Translations under genes and position numbers: made by a program
Notes under the pieces: model-generated
Seen by the model: the letters and a program-made list of their open reading frames with translations, nothing else
Database searches by the model: none
Told to the model about the DNA's origin: nothing
Origin: Holothuria scabra
Lineage: Eukaryota > Echinodermata > Holothuroidea > Aspidochirotida > Holothuriidae
DNA length: 64,000 nucleotides
Assembly (NCBI GenBank): GCA_037179385.1
Contig: CM074195.1
Coordinates: forward strand, 6,308,938 to 6,372,937
Reading direction: 5' to 3'
Shown: piece by piece, positions 21,157 to 35,359 of the stretch
How the letters are laid out: every line of letters begins with the position of its first letter
Position numbering within the stretch: position 1 is the stretch's first letter

Positions 21157-24100
21157 AAAGCTTACATTTCAGCGGCAATGAATCACTAAGCCTGTTGGGT
21201 TTCTGGTATTGAAAATGGTTTTGAAATTGTCACAAACGGGACATTTTAATTTAATTAATATTAATTAACAGTATTACAGAAACATAAAAGTTGATTGATA
21301 ATGTGCCCTCTAACATGCTTAAGATGTCCTGACTACTTACTTGTACATCATTTCTGTGCTGTCCCACCCTGCAGTACCGTACCAGGAAATGTAATGTCCC
21401 ATCCGTGACACTATTTCTAGGTTCGTTTACTTTGTTCATTAATTAATTTACATACGAGTGATTTTTTGGTGGATTCTTTGGATTTGAAATTTTCAAATTC
21501 TTGTCAAATTTACTTTGGAATGCCCCTATACTGCCCCTAGCATTTTTTTGAGAACTGTTAGAAGTTAAAAAATAGCCAAAGTGAGCACCAAAACATGACA
21601 TTTAAATACAATGTTTTCCAAAAGACTATCAGATACAGAACAAGTGTGGGAGCCCATATGTAACAACTCTGCCTCTCCAAGAACTGAAAACTTCATGTAA
21701 TTATTGACTGACTAAAGGTGTTTGTCAAGACCTAGGCCCCAATAGTTAATCCACATGAGCATGCAACTAGCTCTTATCTGTGCGAAAATATAAGGAAACA
21801 AAAATTGGACTTGTGACATATGTACACTGGTGTCCACCCACCCAGTTCGTATGTCACAAAGCTACTGCAGCCATAAAGCCACACAATAAATTTCCAGTTG
21901 TATACAGAGGTATATTATGATAGCCCATAACATTTACTTTTAGATCAGTATTTCCATTTGCGGAAAAAATGAAACTTCATCAAAATGCCAGTTTGGGATA
22001 GAATATTCATGAGGCTCTTTGTGACACTGCTACTATTCACAAGTTCAATAGAATGAGTAATACATAATGTTATTCTTTTACTGAGGAATAAAGGATTTGA
22101 AAATTTCCATTTTTTTGTGTGGACACCGTTACGTACAGTATGTCACAATTTAAGTCAAGACACTGTTACAAACACTTGACTTCAGCTGACTCTCTCAATA
22201 CACCAAGATATACCACTTCACTTAATCTGTGCAATAGTAGTCAGCAGTGTGAGTATACATTCTAGTTCAAACAAATAAATTTGTGCACATTCTCAGTGTT
22301 TTTTAAAAGAACAAATGTCAGTATTGTTTATTAATATGGAACGGTGACCAATTTTCTTACAGTGTGTTTTTAAAGCGTTTTCATACGGTAACACTTTGGG
22401 GGCATAAAAGTTACTCTGTAGGCATGAAGAATATGACAATACACAAATATTACTTCTTTTTTTTTTATCATATCCAATTGCAAGCAAGCAAGTGGACACA
22501 ATGTATACCTACGTAACATATGACAATGGATGACCTACTCTGTGAAATACTGTACCTTAGTCAATTATTGCTCCAACTATCTTCTTATTTGATACTCAGC
22601 TAAAACATGATATTTGGAAGGTAATAAGTTCCTTTCAAAATTATTTGATGAATTGTAAGTTTTGTACAAAGGTCTCTAAACAGGCTTATTACTGGTACCC
22701 TTCAGGAGGCCAGATTTGGCCTCTTATCCTTGCAATCTGCCAAACTCCTACAACCGGTCTAGCAGCCTTCTTGGCATCTCAACTCTGGTAGGTACACAAT
22801 CATCCAAACAAACAAGGACTGCTATAAATATAGGTTATCTCCTAGCACGTTCAGAGACAAGAACCTTCTCCCCCAGGACACGGGTGCACAAACTCTTTTT
22901 AAGCACACCACCCCCAGTGCGTTTGACTCCACCTCGATTATTGCACAGTATTCATTCAGATCCAGATACTGTACATGTACGTACGCTACGTAGATGGATT
23001 GCTATGTACAGTATTAGTAATGACAATTCAGTAAAGCGCTGGTATCCGCCAAGAAGACGCTCATGGCGCTGATGCGCAGTACAGAAAATGAAAATCCCGT
23101 TGTACAATCAAGAAAACCTCTGCGTAGCTCTGGCGTAGGCATTGCATGGAATGCACCCTGGTGCCCAACTTGCTATTTTTCCATCTAGGCATCCATTGTA
23201 CAGCACAACAATTGTTACTAAGGGGTAAGGTGCTGTAGTACGTGCGTGTTGGTATCGTACTGCGAACGATCAGTTCCATTCAGTACGCCAATTGAAACAT
23301 TATTAGAGAGGGAATTAATCACCAAAAAGAATCTTTCTTTACCATTTTTAGGCTTGAAACATTGGTGCTACAGTATGAATAAACAGGGTTCCAAAAGTGT
23401 TTGCAGTTGCTTCGCAGTATCATCAAAACACACGGTACTGATGAAGCCATGACTACATACTGTAGTTTATCTGTTTTCTTGGCAAGCAGGGGACCTTCCC
23501 ATCACAACACATTAAACAATTGATGTTCAGTGTCAACATCTTAGCAGAGTAAATGAAGCTCACTTTTCATGCATTTTGTCGTGCAGTTAGTTGGTTTAAA
23601 CATTGAAGAAGGTATAAAGGGTATTGAGTTATATCACAACTTTACATCGAAAGTGTCACAGGAATCATGTCATAGTACTGCAATTATTGCATCATTTTTC
23701 GTGTTGGCTAAAATGGTGGAAATTTTGCACATGCAAGTCAGGATGGGTGGATTATGTGGTTACATTCTGTGACTGGGATTCCCAGGTTCTGAGAAGGCTA
23801 TATGGGGGTCCACCACTTACTTTCTGTTTGTGGACCACATACCCGAGGGATTTGTATAAGGAGAGGTGGTATCAAAACGTTTTAAAGTTTTAGAGGTGTC
23901 TATATGCAAGCCAGTGGCCCCTTTTCAGCAATTCGCTTATCAGCCAACAGGACACTAACAGTTTCAGTACTCTAGCGTGAACTTAGGGCATTTTTCACAC
24001 CAAAACTACAATTTTGTAGTACTAGTAGTCTACAGAAGTTCTTTATTGGCACAGCTCTTTGATTGACAGCAAACTCAAAAAGGTGCATGCCCACTTGAAC

Positions 24101-25824
24101 ACAGCATGTACTGTAGGGAGAGTGTTCTGATTTAAAAAAAAAGTCTTGTAAAGAACACTCACCCTGAAACTTTAAACTGTGATTGTTTCTAAATGAGGAT
24201 GGATTTTAGACAGTTGTGGGAGGGGCTTCAAGAGCCTACTGTTAGCTGTATATGCAATGACTGATCACACCAATTTGGTGTCATTTCCTGACCATATTTA
24301 TCAACAAAAATAGCCCTCACTGTACGCTGAAAAATACCACCCCTGAAAGAGAAATGCTCAAGAGATTGGTACCACGGTATTTATGTTCACACACGTTACT
24401 GTGTGAGCTTATAGAGTCAGGCAGATGTCTGCAACTTTTGCAAAATTTTTCAGCTTTATCATTTTTCAAGTACTTTGCTCAGGAATTTTTCCTTACTTTT
24501 GCAGCCAAAACGGATATTTTGCTTGCTATTTGAAACTTAGCTATATCAAACACATGTGGAATTACAAGTAATTTTCTTGCAATATCTATTGCCATTTTAG
24601 TGACGTCATCAAACGTTCCCCAGTAGTGTCTCACACAGTGATTTATCACAGTGGTCAGTGTTGTTGTACTATACAGTTCGTAAAGTGATTGGTCACTGTG
24701 TTGTTGTTGTTGTAATTGCAATCGCAATCGATGTGCATTTGGCAGGGTATTAAGAAAAGTTAGGTCTCACAATATTAATCTAGTTGGATGAAACTTAACG
24801 CCACACCAACATGAATGTCTTATACAGTGTCTGTCAACTCGATAAAACGTCAAAGATAAAATGTTTTTCCAGTATGATTCAAGTTCAAATTTGAATTACC
24901 TTTGGTCGCCTCCTACCACGTGGGAAAATACTGCACATGGGAACTTTCTACAATCCTGGCGAGAGGGGACGATATTAAATAATTTGTATCAAAATTACAG
25001 GACATACAGGGAATGAAATACTGGTCAGGGATTGGGAAACAATTACACACACCATCCTTGCAATAAACTGACTGTATAAACATATTCGAACAGCTTTCAC
25101 TTCTGAAGAGAAGAAACAATCTTATAACATTTTGACATGAACATGAAGCAACACATTTACCATAGGGGAAAATGTAACTAGGGCCTACTCCAAGCTTATG
25201 TGTGAGCTACAGCAGAATGTCTGCTCTGGTTTAACGTTAGGGCTACTTTCAATGGTAGACTTGGTCAGAGAATGATGTAAAATCACAGTAATTAGTTATC
25301 TGGTAGGCTCTTTAAGTACAGTTGGTGAGGGGAGTTGGAACTTTTTGGGGTGAGAAGATTAGGCCTTTAAGTTGCCTCCACTAATTAATATCTGTAGTGA
25401 TATAACTTACTGATTAGTAAAATTTAAACCTCTTCATATTATGAAAGTGATCATTGGTTGAAAAAAAATCGATGGGATCTTGATGGCGCAGGTGTATATT
25501 TGAACAAGAAAATGGCACAATATGCCGTTTGTGTGTACTTAAAGGGTAAAATGCTTGAAATACCGATACTTTGAGAATTTTCAAAAATTTTTTTTCTCTG
25601 CCAATTGCAGAGATCCCATGTTTTTTTTTTTCATTTATTTGAAAAGGGGAATGTGCCTACAACTTGCTGTCACACTGATCAAATTGTGACGTTGGCGAGT
25701 AGACTTACAGGGGCGTGAAAACGCAACAAAACGGAAACTTTTGACTTTTGAACTCATTTATCTCCATACGCCAACGAGATCCCACCAGTTTTTCACTTGA
25801 AATTGATTAAGGGCTTTGAGGTCT
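21157..25824. other. No gene seen (4.7 kb)
   Basis: AT-rich DNA. The longest plus-strand open frame (22716-23072, 118 codons) starts from a non-ATG codon, is Ser/Arg-rich and has no recognised domain. At 25740-25800 a segment ending GCCAACGAGATCCCACCA resembles GCGCCAAGGAGATCCCACCA at 30111-30132, beyond the LINE. This suggests the LINE landed within a local repeat. Confidence 0.4.
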
Positions 25825-28800
25825 ATCACATAAAGTTGTTTAGTCCATGGGATCTTGTTGGCCCATCAAGTTATGACGTCTGTTTATGTGTTGTTCGTTG
25901 TACTTTTCTCTCCCTTTTTCTTGTCCCCTTCCTTATTTTGTGTTTTTCTTGTTTTCTCTGGTTTCACCTTCTTTGCTACCTTTTTCGTTGCCTGTAAAAT
26001 CTCGCAGATTATATCCCAAAATTATGGCAGAGCTTAATATTATATCAGATTTGAATTATAATGCACAGTGGCAAACCTTGATTTAGTCTCTTTAAATTGC
26101 AGGGGGTTAGCAAATTTTCACAAAAGACGTGATGTCATACATTTCCTACGTAAAAGAAATGCAAATATTTATTTATTGCAAGATGTGCATTGGTCATCAG
26201 ATATGTGGTGTACGCTAAGAGCAGAACGGGGTTATGAATTATATTTTAGTGGTGATAGGACTAATGCAAGAGGGGCAGCTATTCTGCTGAATAACAATTT
26301 TGCCTTTAAAATAAAAAGGGTAGAGTACCATGCAGATGGTAACTTTGTCGCCATATCTGTAGAAATTGAGAATCATGACTTCACCATTTTATCCATCTAT
26401 GGACCGAACAGGGACACGCCTAATTTTTACCATCGTATAAGTGAGTTATTACAAGAATTAAATGACACCTTTGTTATTTTAGGTGGGGACTGGAATTGTG
26501 TTATAGACCCATCGTTAGACTGTGATGGTTACCTACATGACAACAACCCAATGGCGAAAATGCAATTTTGAATATGTTAAATTATTACGACTTAAGTGAC
26601 CCTTATCGAGTTATTCATCCTAACGAAAAAGTGTATACTTGGAGAAAGCTGAATCCTCTAAAGCAAGCAAGGTTAGATTATTTCCTTGTATCAAATGAAT
26701 TATTATCGTTTCTCGATTCTGCTGACATCGGCCTCGGTTATAGGACGGACCATTCTTTAGTTCGTATTAAATTTGTCATAAGTAATCAGATCAGGGGTTG
26801 TTCTTATTGGAAATTTAACACGTCACTTTTGCGAGATTCTGTGTATATTGATCTAGTTCGAGAGGTGATACGAGAGACCGTGTCTAATTATGTTGCTACG
26901 CCTATCAATATCAAAAACTTTGACAGCATTCCTAAAGCTCACATACAGTTTAGAATTTGTGATTCTCTTTTTTTTTTTTTTTTTGGAGATTTTACTTATG
27001 AATATACATGGAAAATCCATATCATGCTCTTGTTGGAAAAAGAAGGAATCAATTAAAAAAGGAACAAAAATTGGTAGATGAAATCGAATCACTTGAGTTA
27101 AATCTTACAGAAGAGTCTATTAATATAATGCAGGAAAAGAAAAATCTGCTTGAAACTATTCGAAAGCAGTCTCTAGAAGGTGTCCTCCTTAGAGCGCGTG
27201 CTCGGTGGTATGTGGAGGGGGAAAAACCTTCACGTTATTTCCTGTCACTACAAAAAAAGGAATTTTACTACTAAAAGTATTTCAAAGTTAATTACCCCTA
27301 TTCATGATCAAAGTGCTATTTTAAACGAAACCAAAGTGTTTTATGAAACTTTGTATTAAGATCAAGATTTGAACACCTCTTACAATCTACGTAATATTTT
27401 TGACAGCTGTAACATAAAAACTTTAAGTGACCGTGAAGCATATGGGTTAGAAGGAGAGCTTCAAAGTGATGAAACACTCATTGCTCTTAAAGGTATGGCA
27501 AACAATAAATCTCCAGGTCTGGATGGTTATCCTGCAGAGTTATTTAAATACTTTTGGAATGACATAGGAGAATATATTCGTAGAGCATTGAACGATTGTT
27601 TTAAAACAGGTTCTCTCTCAGTCACCCTTTCCAGAGGTGTTATCACACTCATTCCAAAACCAAACAAAGACAGAAGGTATTTGAATCATTGGCGACCGAT
27701 CACATTACTCTCAGTTATTTATAAGCTTCCTTCAAGTTGCATCGCTAACAGGTTTAAAAAAATTCTTGGCAGTCTCATCTCTTCTGATCAGAAAGGGTTT
27801 CTTAAAGGAAGGTATATCGGGGAGAACATACGACTATTATACGATCTAATGCTCTATGCTGATTGCAATGGACTCCCGGGGCTTATAGTCTCTGTGGATT
27901 TTGAAAAAGCATTTGATTCGGTAAATCATAATTTTTTATTCAATGTTCTCAAGACTTACAATTTTGGCCCTACATTTATTAGATGGGTGAGACTTTTCTT
28001 CACAAATAGTAAAGCCTGTACCTTAGTAAATGGTCATTTATCTCCATTTTTTGAGATACAAAGGGGGTGTAGGCAGGGAGATCCCCTGTCTCCTTACTTA
28101 TTTCTTCTTTGTGTGGAGGTTTTAGGCGCTCTTTTTAGGGAGGACGATCTAGTGAAGGGAATACAGATTGGGAGAAGGGAATTTATAATTAGTCAGTATG
28201 CCGACGATACGCTTCTTATTCTCGATGGATCACAAAGCTCATTGTCTAGAACTTTACAAATCCTAGACGAGTTTTATTGTATGTCAGGGTTAAAAGTTAA
28301 TAAAGGAAAAACAAACGCTGTGTGGATTGGTAGTAAACGAAACAGTAGTCCGATATTGCCAAGGCATACTTTGAACTGGGTAAAGGATAATTTTAGTATC
28401 CTTGGTGTGACCTTTAACACCGATTTAAAGAAAATGGTTGATCACAACTAAAACAAAGTCTTTGAGACAATAAAGGGAGTTTTAACACATTGGTCCAAAC
28501 GTGACTTGACGGTATTGGGTAAAATCACTATCGTTAAGTCACTCGCACATTCAAAACTAACGTATATCATAATGACTCTTCCAAACCCAAAAGACAGTTT
28601 TGTAACCAATTTACAGCGTTTGTTTTTTCAATTTATTTGGAATAAAAGCCAGACAAAGTTTAAAGGACCCAATTTTATAATTCGTATGAAGAGGGCGGAG
28701 TAAAGATGGTAAATGTTAATGTATTTATCAACTCTATTAAAAACTCATGGATAAACGATTATATAATGGAAATAATGATTGGTGCATTTTATTTCATGAT

Positions 28801-30050
28801 ATGCATAAAGATCTAGACGATGTGTTTAGTAAAAGTATGTACTACATAACATCTTATATCAGTACAATGAAAAACGTTTTCTGGGCTGATGTGCTTGCTG
28901 CTTGGGTGAATCTGAATACAAATATGACTATAAAAAATCCGGCAGAATTCTTGAGTCAAAGGGTATGGAACAACGATCTGTTCCAAATGGATGGCCATCC
29001 AGTATATATTCCCGCTTTCTGTAATCAAAGCTTCTATTTCGTTAATGATTTTTTTGATGAAGAGGGGAATTTCTATGACTACGAGACCATTAAAGATTGC
29101 TTTGGGGTGAATGTTGATTTCCTTACTTTCTTTGGTCTTCGTAGAGCTATACTTTCAGTGAACGACAATTTCAAGATTTCGTCTAAACTTCCTATGCCTA
29201 TAAGACCTCCAATTTATAGTGTATTGCTACGGTCTGATAAAGGCTGTCAAGTATTTTATGATATTATAGCGAAACCCTATGTTACTCCAAACACTTATTC
29301 AAAAGAAAAGTGGAATAGTATTCTTAATATTTCTATTACAGATGAGATTTGGAAATACTACAATAAATTGGTTTTTAAAGGTATAACGTCGGTACCCCTT
29401 AAATGGTTTCAGTATCGAATTGTAAATTCCTTCTTATGTACAAATGTATTACTTCATCGTATTGGACTAAAAGAAAATGATCTGTGCACTTTTTGTAAGC
29501 AAGAGAAGAAAACGATTTTACATCTATTCTGTATGTGCCCTGTTGTAAAAAATCTAATTGATCAACTCAATTCATGGACAAGAGAAAAGTTATCAAAATT
29601 TTTTTTCTACTCAAATGAATGCTTACTTTTAGGTTACCATGGTTATGGCACTGATATTCGAGCACTCAACTACTTAGCTGTCATATTTAAGTATCATGTA
29701 TACAAGTGCAGACTTAAGTCTGTAAGACCCACTTTGTCGTCTTTTCTTTGTGATATAAGTGATTACTTGAAAGTAGAAAAATATGTCAGCGGTATTAATT
29801 GCAACAATAAATATTTTCTTGAAATGTGGTCGGAGTGGGAGAATACGATTCGAATGGAATCCCTGAGTTGAAACTTTATGTAATGTTTCCTGCTGTTTCA
29901 GAATCCCCCTGAATTGTAATTGTATGAATAGTTGTATGTTTTTTCTCTCTTGTCACTGAACACAATTGCTAATGTTCTTCCGTATGCTATTTTTCATCAT
30001 GTAATTATGTATATATGTTTTGGGGATTCTCTCAATAAAAAAAAAAGTTA
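25825..30050 (+). mobile_element. L1/Tx1-like LINE, nearly full-length ORF2 copy
   Basis: The element contains an apurinic-type endonuclease, reverse transcriptase and C-terminal Cys region, and ends in CTCAATAAAAAAAAAA (about 30031-30046). The octamer TGAGGTCT lies immediately before (25817-25824) and after (30051-30058) the proposed limits and is a candidate target-site duplication. About 240 bp precede the first coding residues, and no ORF1 is visible, so the 5' end is probably truncated. Confidence 0.8.
26068..29871 (+). pseudogene. LINE ORF2: endonuclease plus reverse transcriptase, frame-broken
   Basis: The protein nicked target DNA and copied the LINE RNA. The endonuclease spans about 26068-26960: LVSLNCRGLANFHKR, then LQDVHW, ILSIYGPNRD, GGDWNCVIDPSLD, and ARLDYFLVS with YRTDHSLVRI. 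The reverse transcriptase runs about 27369-28451: NNKSPGLDGYPAELFKYFW, NHWRPITLLSVIYKL, VSVDFEKAFDSVNH, RGCRQGDPLSPYLFLLCVEV and the catalytic QYADDTLLI near 28195-28220. The C-terminal part (28747-29871) has CTFCKQEKKTILHLFCMC (about 29485-29540). Breaks: a frameshift near 26565, a 16-T run at about 26969-26985, a frame change near 27260, an in-frame TAA near 28450 and a shift near 28700. It is inactive but young enough to read almost throughout. Confidence 0.9.
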
Positions 30051-33000
30051 TGAGGTCTTGAAAACATTTCGATGGCGCTTTTCGTCAAGTATTTAGGTCA
30101 TTTTAACGCAACGCGCCAAGGAGATCCCACCATTTTTTTTATATATGCTATGTATCACGTTGGAGGTTTCAAAATATGTTTTCTTTTTGTTCGAATGGAA
30201 AGGAGCACAACTTTACACCTATGGGGATAATGCGAACCACAAATTTGATTTTTCTCACATTAAATTTCATTATTTTTAATGGCCACCCCCAAAATGCCGC
30301 TGACCTAATAATTCGGTTTTGGAACTTTGGTATGATGATGTTTGTTTGTAATTTTTAGACGTTGATCTGAGGACCCATGTATCACAAAACCCCCCAAAAA
30401 TGGTTCACTTTTACAGGCACAGTCTCTTAAGGCTATGGGAACTTTACGCTGTACTGTTGTGTCTAACATAACCAAACGTAACCAAATTGATAGAAAAAAT
30501 TTGACAAAACAAACCGAACAAACTCACCCTAGACAGCCATTCTGCTTCTTTTATATATCTTTGGAACTAATATGTCTAAAATTTTTGTTCCAAACAGGTT
30601 TGGAATCCCCGTTTGGAATGTTTTCCTACCCCACTGGTAGTACACGTCTACACTCCACGCTGTTGCATATGATTGTCATACATAATGTGTGGAACTAGTT
30701 TCATAAAGTTCCCAAGAATTTGCGGGTGCACTTTACTTTTAACCCTCCCCTGCAAATAGGTGGTGCTAATCGCATCCTTTTTAGGCTGGCAGAAATCTCA
30801 ATCCTATGCTGAGTTGTATTGTGCAAAGCTTTTGAAAATCGACCATAAAATGATAGCTTTAATATTTCCTTGCTGAGGGTGGTCTTATGGGACAATTTTT
30901 TGGTGGTTTTTGTAGGATGTTTCAAAAATTAAAAAACCAAATTCAGACTTTTAAAAACCCTTTTACTATAAACAGTATCCTTGATGTGTAAACTATTATC
31001 TTAGAGTATAGTCAGAGGGTTTTCGTTTTTTGTGCCTGCAGGACTCTTTAGGAAATTTTTCACTTTTTCCGTTTTTCGCATTTTCTCAGGGGACTCATAG
31101 ATTCAGGAGGATTTCCCCAAACAGTATTAGGGACCCCCCGAAAATAAAAAAGAGACAAACTGGTATTTTTAGACTGATCTCTTTGTTCTCAATCATTTGA
31201 TACAAATTGGAAGGCTGTAGGATGTAAGGGAATTTTTGTATGAATGTAACAGAATGGTAACTTTTTGGGGGGTTGTTCTTTACTCCCTTGTTTGTAAAGA
31301 ATTATCCCTTCTTTGTTAGCAGCTAATTTGACTTTTTTGGAACAAAAAAAGTTTCCAATAAAAGCAAAGAATTTTTGTATGTGATATATGGTGTTTCAAG
31401 GACATTGCATGGCATTAATACATTGAATAATTTGTTTCAAAAGATTCATAGTTAGAACTGAACAAATACTTCAGTTCCTGAATAGAGTGAAACAAAATGT
31501 AAACAGGAAGAATATTGTTTGTGATTCCTTCCTGAAAAATCTTTGAATTGAATCCTTCCTCAGATTTGTTAACAAGCAAGTTGTGTGGTTAGAAGCAGAC
31601 ATTATTTGACTGGACATGTGCTAGTTCACATTAATACAGTACTACAAACTTGCCAAGTTGTCTCCAATAGAATCAAAGTAGGGTGGCATGCTAATGCTAG
31701 CACTAGACTGCAAAACAGTATGGGATGGCTTTAAAGAAGAAGAAAAAAACACTTAATAGGCATGAAATGTGTACCCGAAATACAAATTAATTTTCTCAAG
31801 GTGTGGCAATCGCTCTCCTAAAAGCAGTCGTTTGTGAAAGCTTGAATGACCAGAGGACAAAAAAGTATATGCATCTTCCCATATCTACCTAAAATACTCA
31901 AGTTTCATTTTGGTCATGGTGCCAAATGTGGTGCTACAGTCAGAATTTCTGTCAGGGAGGGGGGAAATTCTTTGCATTTTAGAAATGTCTACACGCAAAT
32001 TGATGGCACTTTTTGGCAAATCAGTTAACACAATTTCGCTGGGTTACCGCCAAAGAAGTTCTGTACAGTACTGATTTTTTTGCAGCAACCTAGAAAAATA
32101 TTGAATTGAGAGATTTGGAAAAATAATATTATACAGATACTCACAAAAGCACAATTACTAAAACCTCTCCTTATTACAATATTCAATCGTTATTGTTGCT
32201 GTAAATTTTGTTGCAGTCACGGTACCACCCTACAGTTTGCAAGTGTCAACTCGATATGTCATCGACGGTCGTACAGTGCTTCAAGTGATTTGCAATATCC
32301 CAGTCAAGAAAGTCAAGAATTGTCAAGACAGTCTAGTTGGGCCTACGTTCGTTTGATGGGAAACTCTGGGATAAGCCCCGCCTCTAACCCACAAAGTGGG
32401 CGTTCATTTTTGCTATTGAACGCGGCGTTGCACGACGTTATTTCACCCTTCACGTAATGACAGGAATATATTCCATACCTGCTACGAAGGTTAGCCAATA
32501 GCGATGTTGTAACAGCAAACAGTACAGGTCTGTATGTACCTAAGCCAATGCCTTGTATAGTAGTGCGAGCAGTTGAATGTGCTGTGAGATGCGATTTACT
32601 GAATTTGTAGTTATCAGTAAGCTATTGAAGCTATATTTGCCTGGTTCTCTAAGAAAGAATACTTCGGAGATTTGAAATGCGGGTTTTTCATAGGACTGTG
32701 CGGGTTGACGGGTTTGGGTGTTCAAATGTGGGTCAAACCCGCGAAATGCGGGCTACTGTACGTGGGAGGTAGGGTTTTAGCATTAATCAATCACCCCTTT
32801 TGGTGTTTCTGGCAGAATTCCATGCTTCTCATGCAGTGGAAGCATATTTAGGTAAACTGCAGTTCTAAGAACTTGAGTTTTCTGTGCACTGAGGCAAGGC
32901 ATGTTGTAGCCACACATAATTGGGCATCCTTCCACCCATTTAAAAATGCAATAAAATCGTCTTGAACTGTGTCTGAAGGATTGTTCCAACAAAACACCAT

Positions 33001-33590
33001 TTCGACTGCACACATTCAAGACTTGACAGATTTTATTTTACAATATCTATCATATCGCCAAATGCAGTAATTACCGTGAGCAGCAACCCATGCATTTCAG
33101 TTACACACTTTTATTGGCCAAATGTGAATTCCACTGATACCAGATTTGTTTAGAGGAACCCATACTGTACCTGCTCTTAAGCTGTGGTTACCTTACAACA
33201 AATTTGTATGTGATTTTTTTTTTTTTCTGCCTGTTGTTGAAATCTTCTCAATCTTATGTAAATTTGCCAACATGTGTAAATATACAAGTTGTACGACAGG
33301 ACTATGTAAATTCAATTTATGCTAATTATTTTGTGAGGTCACATCAATACACCAAAAAATTGGAACAGAATCCGATCCAAATAAATTTTAGTGTGACTGC
33401 GGCTTTAGACTTAAAACAGGCTACATCGCCCCTCTCCTACCTCCTATTTATCTACGTAAACCCCACTAACCCACAGCTAACCCTCGTGAACTTATAGCAC
33501 AGCAAAGAGGACGGCTTCGCAAGTCGTAAGGAGGTGCTAAACATGAGGTGGGCTAACCATTTTGCTGTCACTTTCCAGATTCCCTGGAAA
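30051..33590. other. No gene seen (3.5 kb)
   Basis: AT-rich DNA. A patch with GCGGGTTT/ACGGGTTT/AAACCCGCG motifs lies at 32676-32752. Open frames such as 33204-33497 are low-complexity and have no domain. No RNA gene was recognised. Confidence 0.4.
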
Positions 33591-35359
33591 AGTGTCATCA
33601 GAACTGCCAAAAAGAACCACTACTGTCGGCTCATTGAAGATAATAAGAATAATTTTAGTCAAATTTGAAAAAGAGTGTGTTTGATAGCAATCAAACCCAA
33701 AGTTTATGTAAGGAATTTTAATCAGAAGATGGAAGTCGATTTATCACTGACGATGTTGATATTGTTAATGAATATAACAAATACTTTTCATCGGTTGCAG
33801 AGTGTTTGTCCGACAAGTTACCACGTACAAATTCTGATCCAATCCATAATCTAAGAAGTAATGACCTGCAGACCTTTGCATTGTTTCCTACAACTACCTT
33901 TGAGGTTATCAATGTTATAACTAATTTAAAGAGAGTAAAAAGTCCTGGTTACGATCATGGAAGTAATAATACTATACTGAAGTATGTATGGGATGTAATA
34001 TCGTGTAGCACTCACTCGTATCATAAATTTATCCTTTTCTAGTGGTGTTTTTCCAACTGAACTGAAAATTGCTAAAATTTTCACCGTCTACAAAGCAGGA
34101 GACCCAAAGTTGTTATCCCATTATAGGCCTTTTCCTGTGCTTCCATCCTTCTCGAAATCTTTGAAAACCTTGTCCATGTAAGACTCATTAATTTCTTAAA
34201 TAATGAGTGTGAAATTTTGACACCTTGTCAGTGTGAGTTCCGTAAAAGCTATTCTACATACATGGCGGCTGTAAACCTCTGTGATCAGATATCCCAAGGA
34301 GTAGACAACAACCTCAGTTCAGTTGGAATATTTATTGACCTTTCAAAAGCCTTCGATACTATAAATCATCAAATTTTTCTCCAGAAATTTTATGCATACG
34401 GAGTGAGAGGATGTGCTCATGCCTGGTTTACATCTTACCTTAAGCAATAGGCCTCATTACGTTAGCAGAAATGGTGAAGACTCTTCTCTTTCACTAAACA
34501 ACATCGGCGTACAGCAGAACTCAATACTTGGTCCTTTGCTATTTTAATCTATACAAGTGACATTTGTAATTCGCCATTAGATGCTCAATTTTATCTTTTT
34601 GCAGATGATACCACCGTACTTTTTCAAAGCAAAAATTTGACTACTGTGCTTGAACTGGCTCAGCAGGAATTCTCACACATTGTTCAATGGCTAAATTCAA
34701 ACAAGCTTTCCCTCATTATAAACAAAACAACGCTTCTTATCTTCGACAATAAAGTTCCAAATACTGAAAATATTATTCTTACTTTGAACAAAACTAGAGT
34801 CCAAGTAAGTAGCCATACAAAGTTTGTTGGCAAAGTTATTGATTGTAAACTTAGTTGGAAAGAACATATTTCGTCTTTTGCACCAAAACCTCCCGAATAA
34901 TGCACTCATTCTCCCACATGTTAACTATAATATACTTGTTTGGGGAAATGCTAAAAAAGATAACCTACAATCCATTTATTTGCTGCAAAAACGTGCTGAA
35001 CGTAACATTTTTAATGTATGTTTCTCTCATCATACACTACCTCTCTTCAAATCACTCCGTATTCTTCTGTTTGCGACCTTTACAAATACCAGCTTGGTGT
35101 TTTCATGCATAACTTTGTTCATTACAAGTTGCCTAAATGCTACAGTAATTTTTATGTTCAAAATAGGCATGATTATAACACCAGGAAAAAGCATCTACGT
35201 ACTATTCCCTACTCTAGAACGTCTCTCGCCAAATCCCAGATTAGACACTCGAGAGCTATTCTGTGGAATTTCCTTCCAGATCACATTAGACATTGCATTT
35301 CCCTAACTTCTTTTAAAGTCAAGTACAAACAGTTTCTTCTCGACACTCCTAATATTTAA
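33590..35359 (+). pseudogene. CR1-like reverse transcriptase, fragmented
   Basis: Visible blocks in order are RTAKKNHYCRLIEDNKNNFS (about 33600-33660), KRVKSPGYDH (about 33930-33960), CQCEFRKSYSTYMAAVNLCD (34225-34285), VGIFIDLSKAFDTINHQIF (34325-34380), the catalytic FADDTTVLFQS (about 34600-34635) and VQWLNSNKLSLIINKT (about 34683-34730). Next are HVNYNILVWGNAKKDNLQSI (34918-34977), the CR1/Jockey-type LQKRAERNI segment, and a C-terminal block HDYNTRKKHLRTIPYSRTS ending FKVKYKQFLLD (35166-35344). Stops and frameshifts interrupt it several times. The order and motifs are typical of CR1/L2-like ORF2. Confidence 0.85.

Noticed and set aside
22716..23072. 118-codon plus-strand open frame
   Set aside because: Non-ATG start, low-complexity Ser/Arg/Pro composition, no recognisable domain, no matching splice sites in a consistent phase.
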